This document shows, one piece after another, positions 1 through 4,146 of a DNA stretch of 6,334 nucleotides. Position 1 is the stretch's first letter; the number at the start of each line of letters is the position of its first letter. The notes beneath the pieces were generated by a model. It made no database searches and had not been told where the DNA came from. It worked only from the letters and a program-made list of their open reading frames with translations. The position numbers and the translations under genes are program-made. The stretch comes from Bradymonadales bacterium (lineage in GTDB: Bacteria; Myxococcota; Bradymonadia; REDH01): assembly GCA_947483645.1 (NCBI GenBank), contig CANKLS010000064.1, positions 1-6,334 on the forward strand, given 5' to 3'.

Positions 1-15
1 CAAACTCGCCAGTTG
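1..15 (-). rRNA. rrs: 16S ribosomal RNA, extreme 5' end (partial, continues beyond window)
   Basis: Read on the minus strand, the window ends in CAACTGGCGAGTTTG. The GAGTTTG matches the conserved start of bacterial 16S rRNA (GAGTTTGATC...CTCAG in most species), and the bases before it align position for position with E. coli 16S nucleotides 1-8, which puts the mature 5' end near base 15. Only about 15 nt are present, so the match alone would be weak. It is strongly supported by what lies upstream on the same strand: a sigma70-type promoter, a boxA element and a leader of the usual length. The rest of the operon lies to the left of the window. Confidence 0.82.
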
Positions 16-25
16 AATCCTGCTC

Positions 26-41
26 GATGGCTCTCGCCATC
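26..41 (-). promoter_or_regulatory. GNRA-tetraloop hairpin just upstream of 16S
   Basis: Minus-strand GATGGC-GAGA-GCCATC is a perfect 6-bp stem closed by a GAGA tetraloop of the stable GNRA class. It ends about 10 nt before the inferred mature 16S 5' end, so it probably belongs to the precursor that folds during 16S maturation. Its role is inferred from position. Confidence 0.6.
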
Positions 42-122
42 TGCGTTAGCTTCTCTTTTCTTTCAAACATCTTTGTCTACCCGCTACAGCCTCCCGGCCT
101 TCGCAGGTTGTCTCTTTCATCC

Positions 123-137
123 AGTTTTCAAAGAACC
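123..137 (-). promoter_or_regulatory. boxA antitermination element of rrn leader
   Basis: Minus-strand GGTTCTTTGAAAACT closely resembles rRNA boxA elements (E. coli TGCTCTTTAACAA; Bacillus-type GTTCTTTGAAAACT). In the RNA it is bound by NusB-NusE (S10) to prevent Rho-dependent termination within the untranslated rRNA transcript. It lies about 110 nt upstream of the 16S start and downstream of the rrn promoter, the expected place. Confidence 0.8.
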
Positions 138-153
138 TCGCCACGCCCTGCTA

Positions 154-167
154 GCTCTCTTGCGAGC
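154..167 (-). promoter_or_regulatory. boxB-like antitermination hairpin
   Basis: Minus-strand GCTC-gcaaga-GAGC forms a 4-bp stem with a six-base purine-rich loop, 16 nt upstream of boxA. In rRNA leaders boxB hairpins commonly precede boxA. The stem is short, so position is the main argument. Confidence 0.5.
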
Positions 168-190
168 ACCGGCATCGGGTGGGGAGCGGT

Positions 191-218
191 GTTCTAGCAA
201 TCCCGCTCTCCGAGTCAA
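191..218 (-). promoter_or_regulatory. rRNA operon promoter (sigma70-type)
   Basis: On the minus strand a -35 hexamer TTGACT (218-213) is followed after 16 bp by a -10 hexamer TAGAAC (196-191). The discriminator just downstream, ACCGCTCCCC, is GC-rich, as is usual for stringently controlled stable-RNA promoters. An A-rich stretch (GGTAAAAACC, 230-221) sits directly upstream of the -35, where an UP element would lie. Transcription would start near 184. The placement in front of boxA and the 16S start makes this the rrn promoter; the exact start site is inferred. Confidence 0.75.
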
Positions 219-254
219 CAGGTTTTTACCCCGTTCTGTCGCTTTCTTCGATCA

Positions 255-1424
255 TCACGCCAACTTCGGGCTCGGACGACCCGCACGCTCCCACTCCACA
301 TCACTCTTCAGAAGAGGCAGCATCGCCTTGATGTTCGCGCTCATCTGAGCCTCCGCTGCGCCATACTGCGCAAGCAGACGCTCGGCCTCCGACGCATCTG
401 TACCGCTCAGCAGCTTCGACCGCGACGCGAGCATCTCCAGCAAATCTGCTGGGCAGCCCCCTGCCTCGGCACGCGCCAGTGCCTCCGCAGAGGCCACGAG
501 CACCTCCTCCCGCGGCAGGTTGCCCGCCTCGAGCGTCGCATCGTCCAGCCGCATCAGCGCAAAGTAGAAGCCTGTCGCCATCACCACCGACTGAAGGTCC
601 TTCGCTGTGTCGACCGCCTTCCACAGGTGGTCCTCCGCCTGCGCGAACCGCTCCAGCCCGAAGTTCACATCCACCAGCTGGAACTGCGTTGCCACATAAA
701 GACGGGGCCCCATCGGTGCACCCGCCTCCCAGGCCATCTGCGCCCAGCGCGCTGCACGCTCCACCAGTGGGAGCGACTCCGCCGTCCGGTTCAGCATACG
801 CCGCAGCTGCGACACACGGCCCGTTGTCTCAATCATCTGCGGGATGATCTCGCCCATCCCAGACGCGATCGCCGATGCGCCCACCTCCAGCGCCTCTGCC
901 AGGTTCCGCTCCGCATCCGCATGCTGCTTCGACTCAATTAACAGCGCGGCGCGGTTCTGGAGCGCGCCCAAAAGCAGCACCCGCGACCCTTCCGCCGCTG
1001 GCCCCGTCACATCACGCAGCAGCATCACCGCCTCGCTCGACTTCTCTAGACCCAGCTGCAGCATCCGCTCCCGCGCCAGCAGACCCGTCATGTTCACCAG
1101 CGTCGTTGCCAGCTGCAGCCGCACCCGCTGCGTTGGCTCCTCGAGCGGCAGCTTCCGGAAGGCAGCCTCTGCCTCCATGTAGTGCTGCAGCGCGCTGCGG
1201 GTGTCGTTAAGCTGCTGCAGAAGCAGCGCCAACTCCGTCTCGATTGCCCCGTAGGCCTCCACAATCTCGGCCGTTTGCGACTCCTGCGCCAGCGCCAGCA
1301 TGCGGGCCTCGTTGAGCGTCTCGAGCGCCTTCTGCGCACGCTTCTCCTGAGCATGTCCGCGCGCGGTTCGAACCAGCGACTGGAGGTTGGCGAGGATGGG
1401 GTTGACGGGGGTCGATTCAGCCAT
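255..1424 (-). CDS. TPR-like helical repeat protein, function unknown
   Basis: The 389-residue product is almost entirely alpha-helical by eye and rich in Ala, Leu, Glu and Arg. It has the spacing of tetratricopeptide-type helical pairs: about residues 24-92 (ALETLNEARMLA, then AYGAIETELALLLQQLNDTRSA), 108-138, 155-185 (RAALLIESKQHADAERNLAEAL) and 248-278 (FQLVDVNFGLERFAQAEDHL). TPR arrays bind other proteins. No signal peptide or membrane segment is seen, so it should be cytoplasmic, and no enzymatic domain is recognised. The start is the ATG at 1424, which gives a sensible N-terminus (MAESTPVNPI); the Shine-Dalgarno upstream is weak (GAAGAG, about 10 nt away). It diverges from the Fur-family gene and lies 36 bp upstream of the rRNA promoter on the same strand. 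I do not recognise a specific family. Confidence 0.85.
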   Translation of the reverse strand: MAESTPVNPILANLQSLVRTARGHAQEKRAQKALETLNEARMLALAQESQTAEIVEAYGAIETELALLLQQLNDTRSALQHYMEAEAAFRKLPLEEPTQRVRLQLATTLVNMTGLLARERMLQLGLEKSSEAVMLLRDVTGPAAEGSRVLLLGALQNRAALLIESKQHADAERNLAEALEVGASAIASGMGEIIPQMIETTGRVSQLRRMLNRTAESLPLVERAARWAQMAWEAGAPMGPRLYVATQFQLVDVNFGLERFAQAEDHLWKAVDTAKDLQSVVMATGFYFALMRLDDATLEAGNLPREEVLVASAEALARAEAGGCPADLLEMLASRSKLLSGTDASEAERLLAQYGAAEAQMSANIKAMLPLLKSDVEWERAGRPSPKLA

Positions 1425-1573
1425 GTGCTCTGACTCTTCGTGCGGAGCTCGGCTGCGGCCGGCGCTCCTTTGTTGGCGGGGCCTCGGGCCTACCAGAGGG
1501 CCGGATCAGCGTCCACGGCAACCGCTTGCAGGCGTGAGGTGCGCATGGTACCTCGACCCCTACCCGCTCAAAC

Positions 1574-1579
1574 TGGAGG
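1574..1579 (+). promoter_or_regulatory. Ribosome-binding site that decides the fur-family start
   Basis: TGGAGG lies 7 nt before the GTG at 1587, near-ideal Shine-Dalgarno placement. A competing in-frame ATG at 1545 has a weaker GAGG 5 nt upstream and would add 14 residues (MVPRPLPAQTGGPA) absent from usual Fur proteins. The GTG at 1440 would add 49 low-complexity residues. Confidence 0.7.
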
Positions 1580-1586
1580 CCCTGCG

Positions 1587-2066
1587 GTGTCGGAGATACT
1601 CAGCCAGCAAGAGGTGCTCGACCGCTTCCACGCACGCCTCGGCGCGTCGGGGCTCAAGTCGACCCAGCAGCGCGATGTCATCGTCGCCAAGTTCTTCGAG
1701 CTCGGCCGGCACATCAGCGTCGAGGAGCTCCTCGAGGAGGTGCGCCGCACTGCACCGCGGATCGGCTACGCGACCGTCTATCGAACGCTCAAGCTGCTCG
1801 TGGAGCATCGCTTCGCAACACCGCGACAGTTCGGCGACGGACAGACCCGCTTCGACCCCGCCGACGGCGACGACGACGAGCACGACCACATCATCTGTCT
1901 TGGCTGCCGCCGTGTGCTGGAGTTCAGCGACCCCACCATCACCGACCGTATCCAGGGCGTGGTCGCCGCACAGGGAGATTTCGAACTCGCTCGCCAGCGG
2001 CTCGAACTCTACGTGCACTGCAAAACCGAAGCCTGCCCCCACCTCGCGGCGTCGACCCACCGCTGA
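1587..2066 (+). CDS. Fur-family metal-responsive transcriptional regulator
   Basis: The 159-residue product has the two-domain Fur layout. The N-terminal winged helix covers about residues 10-85, with the recognition-helix motif RIGYATVYRTLKLL at 58-71. The C-terminal metal-binding and dimerisation domain has EHDHIICLGC at 98-107 and YVHCKTEAC at 142-150. Cys104, Cys107, Cys145 and Cys150 form the usual structural zinc site. His42, Asp90, His99, His101 and Glu112 align with the conserved H33/E81/H88/H90/E101 site of E. coli Fur, with Asp replacing Glu81. The second site (E. coli H87/D89/E108/H125) looks degraded: Glu98, Asp100, Thr119 and Gln137. Such proteins repress metal-uptake or peroxide-stress genes. 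Whether this one senses iron, zinc, manganese or peroxide cannot be decided here, so no symbol is given. Length is typical. The GTG start is chosen for its Shine-Dalgarno. No classical Fur box is seen nearby. It converges with the next gene at 4 bp. Confidence 0.93.
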   Translation: MSEILSQQEVLDRFHARLGASGLKSTQQRDVIVAKFFELGRHISVEELLEEVRRTAPRIGYATVYRTLKLLVEHRFATPRQFGDGQTRFDPADGDDDEHDHIICLGCRRVLEFSDPTITDRIQGVVAAQGDFELARQRLELYVHCKTEACPHLAASTHR

Positions 2067-2070
2067 ACGG

Positions 2071-3315
2071 CTACTTCGTTCCCGACCCCTCGGGCCAGTC
2101 GGTCAGCGGACCACCAACGCACCGGAAGCCAATCGTGCTGCGGCGCTTGTCGGCCCCAATCACAGTATGGAAGGTGCTGCGGAGCGACCGCACATCGTCC
2201 ACGTAGCTCCCACCCCTCAGCCCGGCTTCGCCCGGCTTGTCGAAGGCGCGCGGCACCACCCACTCCGCGACGTTTCCGAGCAGGTTCACGACGCCATCGG
2301 GCGAGGCTGAGTCTGCGAAGTCTGTGACCTTGGCTGTCAGTTCGGAGCCGTCGAGCCGACCGGCAACCGGGAAGCCTGCCATGTCGCGCTCGCCCCAGTT
2401 CAGGAGGCCGGGCGTGAGCACCCGTCCCCATGGCATCAGGCGATCGTCCTTGCCCCGCGCAACCCTCTCCCACTCCGCTGCTGTGGGCAGACGAAGCGAC
2501 TGCGACTTGCAGAAGGCTGCCGCCTCCTCAAAGACGACGCAGACCGCGGGCCGCTCCGGCTCAAGCATCTCGGCCGGGACGGGTTGGCCCATCTCCCAGC
2601 GGAAGATGGAGTGGTATTCGCACCGGTCGATGGCGCGGGCCTTGCAACCCCCTGTAGCAACACAGGCCTCATACTGGGCGTTGGAGACCTCGGTCGCCAT
2701 CACCGTCATGGCGGGGAAGGCGACCTTGCGGGAGGGGAACTCGTGCTGCGCCTCGAGGTAGGAGATGCGGCACTCCGTCGTAGGCTTGTCGCTCACCCTC
2801 CAGCAGAGCTGCAGCGTGGCATCCTTGTTGTTTTCGGAGAGTCCAAGGAGGGCCTCGCCGGAGCCGAGCGAGACCAGGACAGGCGTGCCGGTCGCGCGGA
2901 GCTCGGGGGCCGATGGCTCCTGCGACACGAGGCCAGTGTGGGAGAGCGTCGCAATCAGCAGCAGGACCAGCCCCACCAGGACGAGGAGTATGAGCGGTGC
3001 CCAGCGCAGAAAGGCCTGGTTCTTGCGACGGGTCTCGCGGAGAGCGGCTTGCCGGGCACGGAGGGCGGGGTCGGGCAGGACAGGCGACGAACCGCTGTCG
3101 GGCTCTTCGGCGGAGGGCTGATTCCCCGACGGCAGCGCGTCGATGGAGATCGCAACGGTGGCGGAGCGGGCGGCGCGCGGGTTGACGACCGGTGGCGGTA
3201 ACAGATCCATCGCCATCGTCGCCGGCAGCTTCGCCGCAGCGAGCTTGCAGCTGTCGCAGGTCTCTTCGGACCCCGACAACTCGGCCCCGCAGGATATACA
3301 GAAGCGAATGGCCAC
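2071..3315 (-). CDS. Membrane-anchored zinc-ribbon/SUMF1-fold protein
   Basis: From the GTG at 3315 the product has 414 residues. Residues 4-24 are a zinc ribbon (RFCISCGAELSG, then CDSC: Cys6, Cys9, Cys20, Cys23). A Pro/Ala/Ser-rich linker follows to about 100, then a basic stretch (RETRRKNQ) and one transmembrane helix at about 105-124. The remainder should be periplasmic and is a SUMF1/FGE-sulfatase-fold domain, about 200-400: ATEVSNAQY (207-215), RLPTAAEWERVARG (275-288), PWG (295-297), NLLGNVAEWV (344-353), LRGGSY (366-371), IGFRCV (395-400). The paired active-site cysteines of true formylglycine-generating enzymes, expected after RGGS, are missing, so catalysis of that reaction is unlikely; a binding role is more plausible. 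The start is uncertain: there is no clear Shine-Dalgarno, but a later start would remove the zinc ribbon, and the frame stays open upstream over the divergent lipoprotein gene. The substrate is unknown. Confidence 0.85.
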   Translation of the reverse strand: MAIRFCISCGAELSGSEETCDSCKLAAAKLPATMAMDLLPPPVVNPRAARSATVAISIDALPSGNQPSAEEPDSGSSPVLPDPALRARQAALRETRRKNQAFLRWAPLILLVLVGLVLLLIATLSHTGLVSQEPSAPELRATGTPVLVSLGSGEALLGLSENNKDATLQLCWRVSDKPTTECRISYLEAQHEFPSRKVAFPAMTVMATEVSNAQYEACVATGGCKARAIDRCEYHSIFRWEMGQPVPAEMLEPERPAVCVVFEEAAAFCKSQSLRLPTAAEWERVARGKDDRLMPWGRVLTPGLLNWGERDMAGFPVAGRLDGSELTAKVTDFADSASPDGVVNLLGNVAEWVVPRAFDKPGEAGLRGGSYVDDVRSLRSTFHTVIGADKRRSTIGFRCVGGPLTDWPEGSGTK

Positions 3316-3347
3316 GAGCAGCAACGAGGGAGGGGGGCGCAGGCGCG

Positions 3348-3377
3348 TTGACAGCCTTCGCCTTTGCCTCCTATCAT
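3348..3377 (+). promoter_or_regulatory. Sigma70-type promoter of the lipoprotein-dnaB unit
   Basis: A perfect -35 TTGACA (3348-3353) is followed after 18 bp by a -10 TATCAT (3372-3377, four of six matches to TATAAT). The start would be near 3384, leaving a 5' UTR of about 53 nt. This is the best promoter match on the plus strand of the window and stands 60 bp ahead of the lipoprotein ATG. Confidence 0.72.
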
Positions 3378-3405
3378 CGGCGGGCTTGATCGGGAAGCAT
3401 CCCCG

Positions 3406-3429
3406 ACGGGTGAACCTCCAAACGGGTGA
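3406..3429 (+). repeat. Direct repeat ACGGGTGA in lipoprotein 5' UTR
   Basis: ACGGGTGA occurs at 3406-3413 and again at 3422-3429, a period of 16 bp. The second copy contains the lipoprotein Shine-Dalgarno (GGGTGAG, 6 nt before the ATG). Upstream, TCGGG (3390-3394) can pair with CCCGA (3402-3406) in a 5-bp hairpin that touches the first copy. Regulation is possible but unproven. Confidence 0.45.
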
Positions 3430-3436
3430 GACACAC

Positions 3437-4099
3437 ATGCGACACATTCTTCTTGCAGCGGCCTTGGTGAGCGTAACAGCGGCGTGCGGAAAGACCGAAA
3501 CGGTCGAAGTTGCACCGGCCCCCGCGCCGGCTGCGGCGCCCGCGCCCGCATCAGCGCCTGCTGCGGCGCCTGCTGCAGCCCCGTCGGGCTCAGATACGCT
3601 CGAGGCCGGCATCTTCTCGAGCCCCAAGTTCAACGTCCGCTTCCGCCTGCCCGCAGAGTGGAAGAAGCTCGAAGTAGGTCAGGCTGCCAACGGTTCGGGC
3701 GCTGCGCTGCCCGGCATGCCTGCGACCTCCAAGGACTCCATCAGCTTTGAGGGTCCCGCCGGTTCGGGTATCCGCATGGTCGTTGCGAACACCGAGTCGC
3801 TCCAGCTCGCGGGCACCAGCTTCGCCAACCTCGATGACCGTGTCGGCTTCGACCAGGTCAATATCCTGCCTGAGAAGAGCCAAGGTCGCGCCTTCAACGG
3901 CGTGCCGGGCTACCGCACCGAAGGCGACGCACTCGTGCGTGGCGACCGCACCCCCATCTACTTCATCGCCCAGGCGCTCGAGCTCCCCGGCAAGCCGACC
4001 ATGGTCACCATCTTCATCCCGGGCGGTAACTACTACCAGCACTCGGATGTGATGAAGGGCGTGCTCGACTCCATCGAAGTGCTTAACCTCCGTCAGTGA
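3437..4099 (+). CDS. Putative lipoprotein with Ala/Pro linker, function unknown
   Basis: The 220-residue product begins with a lipoprotein signal peptide: MRH, a hydrophobic stretch (ILLAAALVSV) and TAAC with the likely lipidated Cys17. Thr at -3 is less usual than Leu or Val. Gly follows the Cys and there is no Asp at +2, so the E. coli rule predicts outer-membrane placement. Residues 26-49 form an Ala/Pro linker. The C-terminal domain (about 56-220) looks like a compact alpha/beta fold: FNVRFRLPAEWKKLEV near its start, FNGVPGYRTEGDALVRGD and PIYFIAQALELPG in the middle, and a closing helix SDVMKGVLDSIEVL. That order is reminiscent of Mog1/PsbP-fold lipoproteins, a weak inference. The ATG at 3437 is chosen because it gives the signal peptide and has GGGTGAG 6 nt upstream. 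It is probably co-transcribed with dnaB, 47 bp downstream. Confidence 0.85.
   Translation: MRHILLAAALVSVTAACGKTETVEVAPAPAPAAAPAPASAPAAAPAAAPSGSDTLEAGIFSSPKFNVRFRLPAEWKKLEVGQAANGSGAALPGMPATSKDSISFEGPAGSGIRMVVANTESLQLAGTSFANLDDRVGFDQVNILPEKSQGRAFNGVPGYRTEGDALVRGDRTPIYFIAQALELPGKPTMVTIFIPGGNYYQHSDVMKGVLDSIEVLNLRQ
3512..3583 (+). repeat. Low-complexity Ala/Pro-coding repeat in lipoprotein gene
   Basis: This stretch encodes residues 26-49 of the lipoprotein, all Ala or Pro except one Ser. At DNA level CTGCGGCGCC recurs at 3531-3540 and 3561-3570, and GCGCCTGCTGC at 3554-3564 and 3566-3576. It would form an extended spacer between lipid anchor and folded domain. Slippage could change its length between strains. 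Confidence 0.75.
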
Positions 4100-4119
4100 T
4101 GAACCGGTAGCGGGGGGAG

Positions 4120-4143
4120 CTCTCCTCTCGAGAAGAGGGAGAG
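4120..4143 (+). promoter_or_regulatory. Hairpin enclosing the dnaB ribosome-binding site
   Basis: CTCTCCTCT (4120-4128) can pair with AGAGGGAGAG (4134-4143) across the loop CGAGA: nine base pairs with one bulged G. The 3' arm is the purine-rich Shine-Dalgarno region of dnaB (GAGGGAG, 5 nt before the ATG at 4147). There is no T-run after it, so it is not a standard intrinsic terminator. It could hold back dnaB translation; that role is inferred. Confidence 0.6.
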
Positions 4144-4146
4144 GAC

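Larger units (their letters stand above)
16..184 (-). promoter_or_regulatory. rRNA operon leader (precursor 16S 5' spacer)
   Basis: This is the transcribed, non-coding stretch between the inferred transcription start (near 184) and the 16S 5' end (near 15), about 170 nt on the minus strand. In order it holds a boxB-like hairpin, a boxA element and a small hairpin just before the mature 16S end. Its lower GC content and A-rich runs (GAAAGAAAAGAGAAG near 64-50) differ from the surrounding coding DNA. Such leaders bind the Nus antitermination complex and pair with sequence downstream of 16S to form the RNase III processing stem; that partner is outside the window. Confidence 0.78.

Noticed and set aside
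1..254. 16S-23S internal spacer rather than an rrn leader
   Set aside because: boxA also occurs in spacers, but there is no 16S 3' end or tRNA, a promoter lies directly upstream, and the downstream end matches a 16S start.
13..348. Open frame of 111 codons on the plus strand over the left end
   Set aside because: It runs antisense to the rrn leader, the rrn promoter and the end of the TPR gene. Frames opposite rRNA regions are a known source of false gene calls.
1517..1529. Possible sigma54 site (GG...GC) before the fur-family gene
   Set aside because: The spacing between the GG and GC elements is 9 nt, not the strict 10 nt.
1526..1554. Weak sigma70-like pair TTGCAG-N17-TACCTC before the fur-family gene
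   Set aside because: Position and spacing fit, but the hexamers match poorly (three and two bases). Too weak to list as a promoter.
1440..1586. Upstream extension of the fur-family gene (GTG at 1440 or ATG at 1545)
   Set aside because: The added residues are low-complexity and not Fur-like, and the GTG at 1587 has the better-placed Shine-Dalgarno and gives a typical length.
3316..3633. Upstream extension of the SUMF1-fold gene over the lipoprotein start
   Set aside because: The extension encodes an Ala/Gly repeat that is simply the antisense of the Ala/Pro linker, and it would cover the divergent promoter.
4120..4143. Intrinsic terminator between the lipoprotein gene and dnaB
   Set aside because: A stem exists but no T-run follows; it is followed by GACATG, the dnaB start. 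It fits a ribosome-binding-site hairpin better.
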